The notes: generated by a model from the letters alone, not told the origin. Numbered from the stretch's first letter, positions 45,276 to 55,330 are shown. The stretch: 64,000 bases of DNA from Limnohabitans sp. Rim8 (GCF_945901735.1 NZ_CAMDLM010000015.1:1-64000); one strand, 5' to 3'. Translations and numbers: made by a program.

Positions 45276-45737
45276 ATGGATTTGATCGTGTGGCGGCATG
45301 CAGAGGCCAATGAGGCCGAGCCAGGCGAAGACGACATGCAAAGGGTCTTGACACCTCGCGGGCGCAAACAGGCCGAACGCATGGCCGCCTGGCTGGACGC
45401 CCAGTTGCCACAAGGGACCCGCGTGCTCAGCAGCCCCGCTGTGCGGGCCGAGCAAACGGTGCTGGCCCTGAGCCGCAAGTACAAGGTCCGCGACGCCCTG
45501 TCTCCTGGCGCCAGTGTGGCGGATGTGCTGGAAACCTCGGGCTGGCCCGAGGCGCGTTACCCGGTCTTGTTGGTAGGGCACCAACCGGCGTTGGGCGGCA
45601 TGGTGGCGACATTGCTGGGCATGCCCGAGGCCGCATGCGCCATCCGAAAAGGCGCGGTGTGGTGGTTGCGCCACCGCATCCGCGAGGGCGAGGCGCAAAC
45701 CGTGCTGTTGGCTGTGACATGCCCTGAGCGCATTTGA
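45276..45737 (+). CDS. sixA: SixA-type histidine phosphatase
   Basis: A 153-residue RHG-family phosphatase. LIVWRHAEANEAEPG contains the catalytic RH at 7-8, and LLVGHQPALGG contains the second His. E. coli SixA removes phosphate from phosphohistidine of signalling or PTS proteins. It starts five bases after ppk in the same operon, an arrangement typical of Burkholderiales, which hints at a polyphosphate or phosphotransfer role here. Confidence 0.92.
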   Translation: MDLIVWRHAEANEAEPGEDDMQRVLTPRGRKQAERMAAWLDAQLPQGTRVLSSPAVRAEQTVLALSRKYKVRDALSPGASVADVLETSGWPEARYPVLLVGHQPALGGMVATLLGMPEAACAIRKGAVWWLRHRIREGEAQTVLLAVTCPERI

Positions 45738-45758
45738 GCAGCGGGTTGGTGAGCGCCT

Positions 45759-46283
45759 TCAGTCTTTGGCAGGCCGACCGGTTTTGATGGTGGGAACATT
45801 GGCCATGGCTTTCTTGAAAGCAGTGTCGGCCAAGCCCGCCAAGGCCTGCAGGCCAGCGCGGATCAATTCACTTTTCTTGACTTCCACGCCCAAAGCCATG
45901 GCGCGTTTTTTCATCTCGGTGATTTGCAGCAACTCGGTCTTGGGCAGTGTGAAACTGTCGCGCACGACTTTGATCTTTTTCTCTTTGGGGGCCTTGGCAG
46001 GGGCGGCCGTAGTTTTCTTGTCCGTGGCTTTGGGCTGAGGTGCTTTGGCCGAGCTGGTCTTGGCTTTGGCGGGCGCGGCAGGCGGGGTCACTGCAGTTTT
46101 GACCGATTTGACCGTCTTGCGCTGCGGGGCTTTGACAACGGTTTTGCGCGGTGCTTTGACGGGTATTTGGGAGGCGGGTGCCGCCTTTGCCGCTGGTTTG
46201 GCGGCAGCTTTGGCAGAAGTGGCGGTGCTGTCGGTGCTGGCAGCGTTGGCGCTTGGGGCTGAGGAAATGGTGGTGTCGTTCAT
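45759..46283 (-). CDS. Histone-like Lys/Ala-rich protein with RHH-like C-terminus
   Basis: A 174-residue protein. Residues 1-105 are low-complexity A, K, P, T repeats (KAAAKPAAKAAP, KAPKEKKIK) like eukaryotic H1 tails and bacterial AlgP/PhaF. Residues about 108-160 (VRDSFTLPKTELLQITEMKK onward) look like a ribbon-helix-helix or short helical dimer domain. It should bind DNA or polyanions without sequence specificity. It sits between sixA and ppx, convergent with the former. Phasin or granule-associated roles are alternatives. Confidence 0.65.
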   Translation of the reverse strand: MNDTTISSAPSANAASTDSTATSAKAAAKPAAKAAPASQIPVKAPRKTVVKAPQRKTVKSVKTAVTPPAAPAKAKTSSAKAPQPKATDKKTTAAPAKAPKEKKIKVVRDSFTLPKTELLQITEMKKRAMALGVEVKKSELIRAGLQALAGLADTAFKKAMANVPTIKTGRPAKD

Positions 46284-46375
46284 GGTGTATTGCCTTTCAA
46301 AAAAATTAACGGTGCATACAGTTTATACCGTTGTTTTTTATTCGGCAAGACATCCACCTCAAAAATCCGGGGAAA

Positions 46376-47878
46376 TCAGCTCACCGTAACTTGTAAAACC
46401 CAATCCGTCTTTTGCCAAGCGTTTTTTTCTTCGCGCAGCAAGTGCGCCGATTGGGGCCAGAGTTCGGCCCAGTCGCTGTCCATCTGAAGGCTGGCGGTGC
46501 GCCTGTCAACATCGTAGTGGATGTGCAAGCCCGACAAATCCGGGTCACGCCGGGCATGGCACAGAATGACCGCCAAGCGAAGCGCCATAAGTTGCTGCAC
46601 AAACCGGGTGTTTTGCAATTCGGTTTCGAGCTTGCGCAGCTTGCCCCGGTGGCCCAGCACCAATTGGCTCAGGCGGTGCAACTCGTCCAGGGTGAAGCCG
46701 GGCAGGTCGGTGTTGTCCAAGATGTAGGCACCGTGCTTGTGGTAATCACTGTGCGAGATGCGCAAGCCGGTTTCGTGCAGCTGGCAGGCCCAGTGCAGTT
46801 TTTGCAAATGGCGTTGGCGTTCGTTTTGGGGCAGGTCGGCCCCCGATCCAATCATGGCTTCCAGCAGGTCCCGGGCTGTGCGTGAGACCCGATCGGCCTG
46901 CTGGGCATCGGTGCCAAAGCGTTGGGCCAACCAGCTCACCATGGACGAGCGGACATCCTGGGGGGTTTCACGGTCGATCAGGTCGTACAGCGCGCCATGG
47001 CGCAAGGCCCCTTGCGCGGCATGCATCTCATCGATTTGCAGCAGATCAAACACGGCTTGCAAAACCGCCAGGCCGCCACCGATGACGGGTTTGCGATCTT
47101 CCTTGACGCCTTCCAGGCGCAAGTTGTCCAGCTTTTGGGCCTTGAGCAAACGCTCTTTGAGCCAACTCAGGCCGTCGCGTGTGACACGCCCCTCGGGCCA
47201 GCCGGCCTGGGTCAAGATATCGGACACTGCGCCCACCGTGCCCGAGGAGCCGTAGCACTTGTCCCAGTGCTGGCGGTTGAAGAGGATGTGGGCCTCGTCG
47301 AGCACCGCCAGGGCCCCGATTTGGGCGGCCTTGAAGGCTTGGGGAGTCCACAGGCCATCGGAAAAATACTTCATGGACCAGCCCACACTGCCCACGCGGT
47401 AAGACTCCAGCGTACTGGCGGTGACGTGCTGGCCCAAAATCATTTCGGTCGAGCGCCCGCCGATATCCACCACCAGGCGGCGCTCATCCGACTGCGGCAG
47501 CAGGTGCGACACGCCCAGGTAAATGAGTCGGGCCTCTTCGCGCCCGGCAATCACCTCGATCGGAAAGCCCAGAATTTGTTTGGCCTTGACCAAAAACACA
47601 TCCCGGTTGCGGGCCTCGCGCAGGGTTTGGGTCGCCACGGCCCTGACTTGTTGGGGCTGGAAGCCCGCAATCCGTTCGCCAAAGCGGGCCAGGCACTCCC
47701 AGCCCCGTGCCATGGCGTCTTCGCTCAGGTTGCGTTCGCTGTCCAGGCCGTTGCCTTGGCGCACGGTTTCCTTGATGTATTCCACGCGCCGCAGCTGGCC
47801 TGCATCCATTTGTCCGATCTCAAGGCGAAAACTGTTGGAGCCCAGGTCAATGGCGGCGTAAAGAGAATGGGTTTGCAT
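46376..47878 (-). CDS. ppx: Exopolyphosphatase / Ppx-GppA phosphatase
   Basis: ASKHA-fold phosphatase of 500 residues that releases phosphate from polyphosphate or hydrolyses pppGpp. AIDLGSNSFRLEIGQ is the phosphate-1 motif, VVDIGGRSTEMILG is phosphate-2, and CYGSSGTVGAVSDIL follows. The C-terminal part has an HD-like region (ACQLHETGLRISHSDYHKHG). The ATG at 47878 gives the normal start. Three PHO-box halves lie 49-77 bases upstream. The ars operon ends just upstream on the same strand. Confidence 0.95.
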   Translation of the reverse strand: MQTHSLYAAIDLGSNSFRLEIGQMDAGQLRRVEYIKETVRQGNGLDSERNLSEDAMARGWECLARFGERIAGFQPQQVRAVATQTLREARNRDVFLVKAKQILGFPIEVIAGREEARLIYLGVSHLLPQSDERRLVVDIGGRSTEMILGQHVTASTLESYRVGSVGWSMKYFSDGLWTPQAFKAAQIGALAVLDEAHILFNRQHWDKCYGSSGTVGAVSDILTQAGWPEGRVTRDGLSWLKERLLKAQKLDNLRLEGVKEDRKPVIGGGLAVLQAVFDLLQIDEMHAAQGALRHGALYDLIDRETPQDVRSSMVSWLAQRFGTDAQQADRVSRTARDLLEAMIGSGADLPQNERQRHLQKLHWACQLHETGLRISHSDYHKHGAYILDNTDLPGFTLDELHRLSQLVLGHRGKLRKLETELQNTRFVQQLMALRLAVILCHARRDPDLSGLHIHYDVDRRTASLQMDSDWAELWPQSAHLLREEKNAWQKTDWVLQVTVS

Positions 47879-47926
47879 GGCGAGGGGGCGAGGGCGGCGA
47901 GGTCGGACGGGCAAAGTGTGAATTAT

Positions 47927-47955
47927 GTGACCGGATTGTGAAATTTGAATGACAT
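47927..47955 (-). promoter_or_regulatory. Triple PHO-box halves upstream of ppx
   Basis: On the minus strand ATGTCAT, ATTTCAC and CGGTCAC follow each other with four-base spacers, giving two 11-base steps. They match the PhoB half-site CTGTCAT/C at six, five and six positions. They lie 49-77 bases before the ppx ATG and after the acr3 stop. Confidence 0.6.
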
Positions 47956-48002
47956 GGGCGCCCATCAGGCAAGGGCAGCGGGCCTTGGGTGCTCGCTCCG
48001 TC

Positions 48003-49025
<1,023 letters not shown>

Positions 49026-49085
49026 GTGCGCAGCTTTCTTGGATGAGGGAAAGCCGCAACCGAGGTCGAGGCCATAGCGGCGATC

Positions 49086-49967
49086 TCACGACTGCCCAAT
49101 GCGCTGCAGTTCGGATTGCAAAGCCAATCGATCGAGTTTTTCCAGAGGCAAACTCAGCAAAATCGCGATGCGGCGGTGCAGCGTCATGAAGGCGTTCCAA
49201 TAAGCTTTGACGCTTTGTTCGGCGCTCTGGCCTTCTTGCGCAGGCTCTTGCACGCCCCAGTGTGCGGTCAAGGGTTGACCTGGCCAGACCGGGCAAATCT
49301 CGGCCGCCGCTTGGTCGCACACGGTGATGACAAAGTCCATGCCCGGCGCATCGGGCCCGGAAAACTCATTCCAGCTTTTGCTGCGCAAACCAGCGGTGCT
49401 CATGTGGTTGCGCTCAAGGCACTGCAAGGCCTGGGGTTTGACCTGTCCAGCAGCGTGGCTGCCCGCACTGAAGGCCACAAAGCGGTTCGGTGCCAGGTGG
49501 TTCAAGATGGCCTCGGCCATGATGCTGCGCGATGAATTTCCGGTGCATAAAAACAGAACATGGCGTTGGGTCATGATGGTTGCTCCTGAGGTTGAAAAAG
49601 TGTGGGGCAGGGGGCTGGCCTGGCGCGTCATGGGCATGCCCTCGCAAGGCTGACCTTGGCAGCAGTGGTCGGTCAAAAACCCCACCAGGCTTTGCATGGC
49701 CTGCATGTTGGCGCGGTAACGCAAAAATCGTCCTTCGCGCTCGACGCTGATCAACTCGACTTGGTGCAATTCCTTGAGGTGAAAAGACAGCGTGTTGGCG
49801 GGCACGCCCAAGGCTTGTGAAATTTGTCCTGGCTGCATGCCTTCTGGGCCTGCGCCCACGATGGCCCGAAACACCCGCAAGCGCGAAGATTGGGCTAAGG
49901 CGGCCAGGGCTTTGACGGCGCTGGCCTCACTCAGGTCCAGTGGCGGGTCTTGCGGCAGATCCATCAT
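49086..49967 (-). CDS. arsR-arsC: ArsR regulator fused in frame to ArsC arsenate reductase
   Basis: One uninterrupted 293-codon frame. Residues 1-131 are an ArsR winged helix (QISQALGVPANTLSFHLKEL) with C102, C103 and C108 (HCCQGQPC), resembling the AfArsR arsenite site. From Met132 the low-molecular-weight phosphatase-like ArsC begins (VLFLCTGNSSRS with the P-loop Cys, VITVCDQAAAEICP with two more Cys). A strong AGGAG precedes the internal ATG at 49574, so free ArsC may also be made. It overlaps arsJ by four bases. Separate genes are the usual state. Confidence 0.87.
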   Translation of the reverse strand: MMDLPQDPPLDLSEASAVKALAALAQSSRLRVFRAIVGAGPEGMQPGQISQALGVPANTLSFHLKELHQVELISVEREGRFLRYRANMQAMQSLVGFLTDHCCQGQPCEGMPMTRQASPLPHTFSTSGATIMTQRHVLFLCTGNSSRSIMAEAILNHLAPNRFVAFSAGSHAAGQVKPQALQCLERNHMSTAGLRSKSWNEFSGPDAPGMDFVITVCDQAAAEICPVWPGQPLTAHWGVQEPAQEGQSAEQSVKAYWNAFMTLHRRIAILLSLPLEKLDRLALQSELQRIGQS

Positions 49968-51202
49968 GGCGCTCGGTCCACGGTGAGCAAGCCCATGGGC
50001 AAACGCAGCGTGGCCAGCCAGCACAAAAGCAGCATCAGCGCCGAGCCCAAGAGGGCATACATCAACCCGCCCCACTGGTACAACAGGCCCGACAGCAGCG
50101 TGCCCATGAAGCGGCCCAGCGCATTGGCCGCGTAATAAAAACCCACGTCTTCGGCTGCTTTTTCGGAGCCCGCATAGGCCAGCACCAAGTAGCTGTGCAC
50201 CGACGAGTTGATGGCAAAGGCAAAGCCGAACAAACTCAGACCGCCCACCACCCACCATTGCAGCTGCGGCGCTTGCAGGTACATCGCCGCTGCAATGCCC
50301 AGCGGTATGAAGGTGAGCACCGCTGACCACCAACGGGCCGCAGGCACTTCGCGGCTCAGGCCATCGGCGCTGCGCCGCACGATCTGTGGTGCCAAGGCTT
50401 GCACCAGGCCGTAGCCAATGGTCCAGGCGGCCAAAAAGCCGCCCACCATGGTGAAGGTCCAGCCCACCGAGTACAAAAACACCGGCACGCCCACCACAAA
50501 CCACACATCACGCGCCCCAAACAAGGCCACGCGAGCGGCGGCCAGCGCGTTGATGCCCGGGTTTTTGGCGAACAACTCTTTGGCCGAGCCCGATGGCTTG
50601 CTCTTGCCCATCATGGGCGGCAAGCTGCTCACCACGCCGATCAGCACCAAAGCCAAGAGACCCGACATGGCCCACAGCGAGCCCTGAAAACCCAGCGTTT
50701 CCAGCAGCAAACCACCCAAGAAAAAACCAAAGCCCTTCATGGCGTTTTTGCTGCCGGTGAACCAAGCCACCCACTTGAACAACTGGCCATTGCCCGTGTC
50801 TTTGGCCTGCGCTTGCGTGATCTTGATGGCCGATTTGCTGGCGGTTTTGGTCAGGTCTTTGGCCACACCACACACCCCTTGCGCCAGCACCACCCAGGCC
50901 ACCGACATGGCGGCTGTCCACTCGGGTTGCAAAGCCGAGAGCAAACCAAACCCGATGATCTGCGTGACCAAGCCCACGGTGAGCATGCGTGCAATGCCAA
51001 AGCGCGTGGCCAACCAGCCGCCGATCAGGTTGGCCAATACGCCCGCGCCTTCGTACAGCAAAAACAAAAAGGCCAAGGTGAACGGCGAGTAACCCAGCTT
51101 GTAAAAGTGCAGCAGCACCAACATGCGCAAAGCGCCGTCGGTCAGGGTAAAGCCCCAATAAGCGGCGGTGACGATGCCGTAATTGCGTTCAGCAGCGTTC
51201 AT
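49964..51202 (-). CDS. arsJ: ArsJ organoarsenical efflux MFS transporter
   Basis: A 412-residue MFS protein with about eleven or twelve helices. ArsJ exports 1-arseno-3-phosphoglycerate, which then decays to arsenate outside. NYGIVTAAYWGFTLTDGALRM at the start and AKDLTKTASKSAIK in the middle are hallmarks of the family. The ATG at 51202 follows the gap stop by one base. The paired GAPDH gene makes the substrate, as described for Pseudomonas arsJ operons. Confidence 0.93.
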   Translation of the reverse strand: MNAAERNYGIVTAAYWGFTLTDGALRMLVLLHFYKLGYSPFTLAFLFLLYEGAGVLANLIGGWLATRFGIARMLTVGLVTQIIGFGLLSALQPEWTAAMSVAWVVLAQGVCGVAKDLTKTASKSAIKITQAQAKDTGNGQLFKWVAWFTGSKNAMKGFGFFLGGLLLETLGFQGSLWAMSGLLALVLIGVVSSLPPMMGKSKPSGSAKELFAKNPGINALAAARVALFGARDVWFVVGVPVFLYSVGWTFTMVGGFLAAWTIGYGLVQALAPQIVRRSADGLSREVPAARWWSAVLTFIPLGIAAAMYLQAPQLQWWVVGGLSLFGFAFAINSSVHSYLVLAYAGSEKAAEDVGFYYAANALGRFMGTLLSGLLYQWGGLMYALLGSALMLLLCWLATLRLPMGLLTVDRAP

Positions 51203-51203
51203 C

Positions 51204-52247
51204 TCAAATGCCAACGTCGTGCATGTGACAAGCCAGGTCCACCATTCGGCAGGCGTAGCCCATCTCGTTGTCGTACCAAGCGTAAATTTTGAGCAGCGTG
51301 CCGTCGGTCACCAGGGTGGACAGCGCGTCCACGATGGCGCTTCGTGTGTCGCGGGCGTAATCGACGCTCACCAAGGGGCGCTCCTCGTAACCCAAGATGC
51401 CCGCCAAGGGGCCTTGGGCTGCAGCGGCAAACAAGGCGTTGACCTCTTCGGCGCTGGTCTCGCGCTTCATCTCAAACACGCAGTCGGTGAGTGATGCGTT
51501 GAGCACCGGGGCACGCACCGCATGGCCATTGAGTTTGCCCTTGAGATCGGGGTAAATCAGGGCAATCGCCGTGGCGCTGCCGGTGGTGGTGGGGGCCAGA
51601 CTCACCATGGCGCTGCGGGCGCGGCGCAGGTCTTTGTGCGGCGCGTCCACCACCAAATTGGTGTTGGTCGGGTCGTGGATGGTGGTGATCTGGCCGTGTT
51701 GGATGCCAATGGCTTCGTGCACGACCTTGACCACCGGGGCCAGGCAGTTGGTGGTGCACGATGCCGCTGTGACGATGCGGTCTTTGGCGGGGTTGTACAG
51801 CGTGTGGTTGATGCCCACCACAATGTTCAGCACATCGCCCACCTTGATGGGCGCCGCCACGATCACGCGCTTGGCGCCCCGGTCCAAGTGGCCTTGGAGG
51901 GTTTCGGGCGTCAAAAACTTGCCGGTGCATTCGAGCACCAGGTCCACGCCCATGTCGCCCCACGGGATGTCGGCCGGGTTGGCATGCGAAGAAAATGATA
52001 GTGTGCGCTCACCGATGCGGATCTGGCTGTCGCCCTCTGCTTCGATGCGCTCGCGCCATTTGCCTTGCACGCTGTCAAACGCCAGCAAATGCGCTGTGGC
52101 TGCTGCGCCACCTTTGAGCTCGTTCAGGTGTACCACCTCCAGGCGGTTGCCTGCGCGGGGGTCATCCGATTGGCGCTCGGCAGCGCCCATGGCCGCACGC
52201 AGGGCCAAACGGCCGATGCGGCCCATACCGTTGATGCCAACTTTCAT
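51204..52247 (-). CDS. gap: ArsJ-associated glyceraldehyde-3-phosphate dehydrogenase
   Basis: GAPDH of 347 residues. [16 protein letters not shown] binds NAD and [14 protein letters not shown] holds the catalytic Cys. With arsenate in place of phosphate it yields 1-arseno-3-phosphoglycerate for ArsJ. The segment [19 protein letters not shown] differs from the housekeeping enzyme and resembles ars-operon GAPDHs. The ATG follows AAGG at good spacing. It leads the ars operon under a PHO box and a palindrome. Confidence 0.93.
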   Translation of the reverse strand: MKVGINGMGRIGRLALRAAMGAAERQSDDPRAGNRLEVVHLNELKGGAAATAHLLAFDSVQGKWRERIEAEGDSQIRIGERTLSFSSHANPADIPWGDMGVDLVLECTGKFLTPETLQGHLDRGAKRVIVAAPIKVGDVLNIVVGINHTLYNPAKDRIVTAASCTTNCLAPVVKVVHEAIGIQHGQITTIHDPTNTNLVVDAPHKDLRRARSAMVSLAPTTTGSATAIALIYPDLKGKLNGHAVRAPVLNASLTDCVFEMKRETSAEEVNALFAAAAQGPLAGILGYEERPLVSVDYARDTRSAIVDALSTLVTDGTLLKIYAWYDNEMGYACRMVDLACHMHDVGI

Positions 52248-52274
52248 GGTTAATCCTTCGATGGTTCTGGAAAT

Positions 52275-52289
52275 GTCAATGTGATTGAC
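52275..52289. promoter_or_regulatory. Probable ArsR operator upstream of gap-arsJ
   Basis: GTCAAT, GTG, ATTGAC: a perfect six-base inverted repeat between the PHO box and the gap start codon, of the size and A/T pattern of ArsR/SmtB sites. On the minus strand its left edge falls where the -10 of a PHO-box promoter should lie, so bound ArsR would block it. Confidence 0.5.
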
Positions 52290-52303
52290 TGTGCCACTTC
52301 TGC

Positions 52304-52321
52304 GTGACAAAACCATGACAG
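52304..52321 (-). promoter_or_regulatory. PHO box upstream of the gap-ars operon
   Basis: Read toward gap the site is CTGTCATGGTTTTGTCAC: a perfect first half, a GGTT spacer and a second half one base off consensus. It ends 56 bases before the gap ATG. It uses the same GGTTTTGTCAC core as the ppk box. Confidence 0.8.
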
Positions 52322-52373
52322 GTCTGCAACTCAGCCCCATTGTGGTCGTGATGCCCTCGCAGCAATGGGTTTT

Positions 52374-52391
52374 TTGACATCACGAAGTCAC
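52374..52391 (+). promoter_or_regulatory. PHO box upstream of phoX copy 1
   Basis: TTGACAT, spacer CACG, AAGTCAC: two halves with an 11-base period. AATAAT at 52405-52410 is a possible -10, 13 bases after the box. The gene has a clear AGGAG Shine-Dalgarno. Confidence 0.65.
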
Positions 52392-52430
52392 ACAAACCCA
52401 TTCCAATAATTGCTTTCCTCAGGAGTTTTC

Positions 52431-54656
52431 ATGTCACACCACGATCACGATCCCGTCTTCAACAATTCGAACAACCTTCACTTTCAGGATGTTTTGGCCC
52501 AATCGCTGCAAAACCCTGCGCGCCGAGGCTTGTTGCGCGGTGGTCTGGGCCTGGCCGGTTTGGCCATGCTGCCCGGTTGCGCCAGCATGGTGTCGGGCGT
52601 GGCCGCAGCACCTTCGGCGCTGGGCTTTCCGTCCTTGGACAAAAGTTTGCTGGACAACGTGATATTGCCGCCCGGTTACCAGTACACGGTTCTGCACGCC
52701 ACAGGCGATGCACTGGATTCAACCCTGCCCGCTTACTCCAACAAAGGCACTGAGACCGATGACTGGTCGCGCCGCATTGGTGACCACCACGACGGCATGG
52801 ACATTTATTACATCGATGCCAACGGCCGCTACACCGAGAATGAAACCGGCCGCGCGGTGCTGTGTGTGAACCACGAAAGCTCGGCCGATGCGCACTTGAT
52901 GCACCCCAATGGCCAAACGTCCAATGGCGTGAGCGGCAAAAAATTCCACCAGTTTGGAAACTGGGATTTGGGTAACCGCCCCGAATTGGAAGTGCTCAAG
53001 GAAATCAACCACCACGGCGTTTCGGTGGTCGAGATCGTCAAAACCCCACAAGGCTGGCGCATCAAGCAAGACTCGCCTTTGAACCGCCGCATCACCGCCC
53101 AAACACCGGCCCGCATCAGCGGTCCGCGCGCAGAAATCGACAACATCCGCAGTTTCATGGTGACCCGTTGGGACACGGCCGGTGCCATGTCGCGTGGCAC
53201 TTTGAACAATTGCGGCCACGGCAAAACCCCTTGGGGCACCTATTTGGGTTGCGAAGAAAACTGGGCGTTTTACTTCCAGGCTACGGGCACGGGCACCGGC
53301 CTGTCCCCCAAAGAAGTGGCGGCACGCCGTCGCTATGGCGTGGCTGCTGCAGCCCCCGCTGCCGGTGTGCAAAGAGCCATCAGCCAAGGCTGGCACACCG
53401 TGTCGGCCACCGACGACCGTTTTGCCCGCTGGAATTTGGCGGCCACAGGTGCCAATGCCGAGCGTGACTTCCGCAACGAAGCCAACACCTTCGGCTACAA
53501 CGTCGAAATCGACCCGTTGGCCCCCAATTCCACGCCCGCCAAACGCGTGGCCATGGGTCGTTTTGCCCACGAAGCCGCCGTTTGCAGCCTGCCCAAGGCG
53601 GGCGAGCCCTTGGCCTTTTACATGGGCTGTGACGCCCGCAACGAGTACATCTACAAATTTGTTTCCACCGCGGTTTGGGATCCGCGCGATGTGGGCGGCG
53701 GTTTGGTGGCCGGCGACAAGTACCTGGGTGAGGGCAAGCTCTACGCAGCGCGCTTTGATGCCACAGGCCAAGGCCAATGGCTGGAGTTGACCATCGCCGA
53801 TCCACGCATTGCCAACCACAGTGCCTATAAATTTGCCAACCAGGCCGATGTGTTCGTCAACGCACGCCATGCAGCCGATGCTGTCGGTGCCACCAAGATG
53901 GACCGTCCAGAGTGGGGCGCTGTCAACTACCGCAACGGCGAGGTGTATTTCGCCCTGACCAACAACAACGCGGCCAACCGCACCCCCACCAAGGTGGACC
54001 CGGCCAACCCCCGCGCCTACATGGACATGGATGGCAAAAAAGGCACTGGCAACCCGCACGGTCACATCATCCGTTTCAATGAAACGGGTCAAAAATCCAC
54101 AGCCAAAGCCTTTGCGTGGGACATCTTCCTGTTTGGTGCAGAAGAAGACTCGGGCGATGCCAACTTGTCCGGCTTGAGCGCCAAAAACGCGTTCTCATCG
54201 CCTGACGGCCTGTGGTTCAGCAAGGCCACCGGCATTTGCTGGATTCAGACCGACGACGGCGCCATGACCGACGAAAGCAACTGCATGATGCTGGCCGCCA
54301 TTCCGGGCCAAGTGGGCGACGGCGGCAAAGTCACCGTGAAAAACAAAATGATGGTGGGGGGTGTTGAGCAAACTGGCACCCAAGAAACTTTTGTGGGCGC
54401 CGCTTTGGGTGATGCCAAACTGCGCCGCTTCTTGGTGGCCCCCAAGGGCGCTGAGGTGACCGGCATCACGGAAACCCCCGATGGCCGCACTTTGTTTGTC
54501 AACATCCAGCACCCTGGCGAGTTGTCCAAGCCGCTGGCTTCGGGCGAAGCCCCGGAAAGCGTCTGGCCCGGCAACCAGGGCTACGGTGTCCAGGGCCGTC
54601 CACGTTCGGCCACGATCGTGATCACGCGCCAAGACGGCGGCGTGATCGGGCTGTAA
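52431..54656 (+). CDS. phoX: PhoX-family alkaline phosphatase (DUF839), Tat lipoprotein, copy 1
   Basis: A 741-residue Fe/Ca-dependent phosphomonoesterase of the PhoX family, exported to release phosphate from organic esters. The twin-arginine signal is at 31-32 (PARRGLLRGGLGL) and a lipobox LPGC is at 47-50, so it is probably Tat-exported and lipid-anchored. LNNCGHGKTPWGTYLGCEENW contains the conserved Cys and acidic metal-site residues. NHESSADAHLMHP and RFAHEAAVCSLP are other family segments. A PHO box precedes it. It is divergent from the ars operon. Confidence 0.9.
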   Translation: MSHHDHDPVFNNSNNLHFQDVLAQSLQNPARRGLLRGGLGLAGLAMLPGCASMVSGVAAAPSALGFPSLDKSLLDNVILPPGYQYTVLHATGDALDSTLPAYSNKGTETDDWSRRIGDHHDGMDIYYIDANGRYTENETGRAVLCVNHESSADAHLMHPNGQTSNGVSGKKFHQFGNWDLGNRPELEVLKEINHHGVSVVEIVKTPQGWRIKQDSPLNRRITAQTPARISGPRAEIDNIRSFMVTRWDTAGAMSRGTLNNCGHGKTPWGTYLGCEENWAFYFQATGTGTGLSPKEVAARRRYGVAAAAPAAGVQRAISQGWHTVSATDDRFARWNLAATGANAERDFRNEANTFGYNVEIDPLAPNSTPAKRVAMGRFAHEAAVCSLPKAGEPLAFYMGCDARNEYIYKFVSTAVWDPRDVGGGLVAGDKYLGEGKLYAARFDATGQGQWLELTIADPRIANHSAYKFANQADVFVNARHAADAVGATKMDRPEWGAVNYRNGEVYFALTNNNAANRTPTKVDPANPRAYMDMDGKKGTGNPHGHIIRFNETGQKSTAKAFAWDIFLFGAEEDSGDANLSGLSAKNAFSSPDGLWFSKATGICWIQTDDGAMTDESNCMMLAAIPGQVGDGGKVTVKNKMMVGGVEQTGTQETFVGAALGDAKLRRFLVAPKGAEVTGITETPDGRTLFVNIQHPGELSKPLASGEAPESVWPGNQGYGVQGRPRSATIVITRQDGGVIGL

Positions 54657-54668
54657 ACCGCGCAGGCC

Positions 54669-55298
54669 TCAGCTCATTGCCAAAGTGAGCATGGCCTGCT
54701 CTACATCCTGAGAAGCCTTCTTGAGGTGGGGGTTGCTGGACTCGCTGCCGGCGCGGCCCACATCCAAGTCGGCTTGAAAGCCGTCACGCTCGGGCCAAAC
54801 GGCGTTGAGCATGTCGAAACCTGCTTCGCCGATGGTGGCTTCAGCTTGTTCGAGCAAGCGTTCTGAGCGGCCTGTTTTGGACAGGACAATGACGATTTTT
54901 TTGCCAACCGCGCGGGTTTTGGACAGTTTGCGCGCCAGGGCCAATGTGGGGCGAAGATCGTCCATGGAGGTGCCTGTCGGCAAGAACACGATGTCGCTTT
55001 CGCGGCTGACATCTTCAGTCAACTCATCGGCCAATCCCCGGGTGTCCACCACGACCAGGTCGTAGCCCACCACGTCCTTGCGCAATTTTTTCAGGCTCTT
55101 GAATGCGCGGGCTTCAATCTCGGGCTCGATGCCGTTGCGCAGCCTCAGAGCGCCCCACTCCACGCAGGTGAGCTGCTCCAGATCGAAGTCACCGATCAGC
55201 ACCTTGTGCTGCGCCCGGGCCGCCGCTACTGCCAACACGCGGGCCAAGGTGCTTTTGCCAACACCGCCCTTTTGTCCCACAAATGAAGCAATCCGCAT
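54669..55298 (-). CDS. Orphan ParA/MinD-family ATPase
   Basis: A 209-residue P-loop ATPase with the deviant Walker A KGGVGKS at residues 10-16 (FVGQKGGVGKSTLAR) and VVVDTRG in Walker B. It resembles short plasmid-type ParA (ParF-like) proteins and positioning ATPases. No parB or parS was seen. A small unknown gene starts 32 bases upstream on the same strand and may be its partner. Whether it segregates DNA or positions a protein or polyphosphate body is unknown. Confidence 0.8.
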   Translation of the reverse strand: MRIASFVGQKGGVGKSTLARVLAVAAARAQHKVLIGDFDLEQLTCVEWGALRLRNGIEPEIEARAFKSLKKLRKDVVGYDLVVVDTRGLADELTEDVSRESDIVFLPTGTSMDDLRPTLALARKLSKTRAVGKKIVIVLSKTGRSERLLEQAEATIGEAGFDMLNAVWPERDGFQADLDVGRAGSESSNPHLKKASQDVEQAMLTLAMS

Positions 55299-55330
55299 AA
55301 ATCTACTCCTGTAAAAAAGAACGGCAACCC

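Noticed and set aside
51202..51214. A TTG start for ArsJ four codons upstream
   Set aside because: The ATG at 51202 gives the family N-terminus and sits one base after the gap stop, a more natural arrangement.
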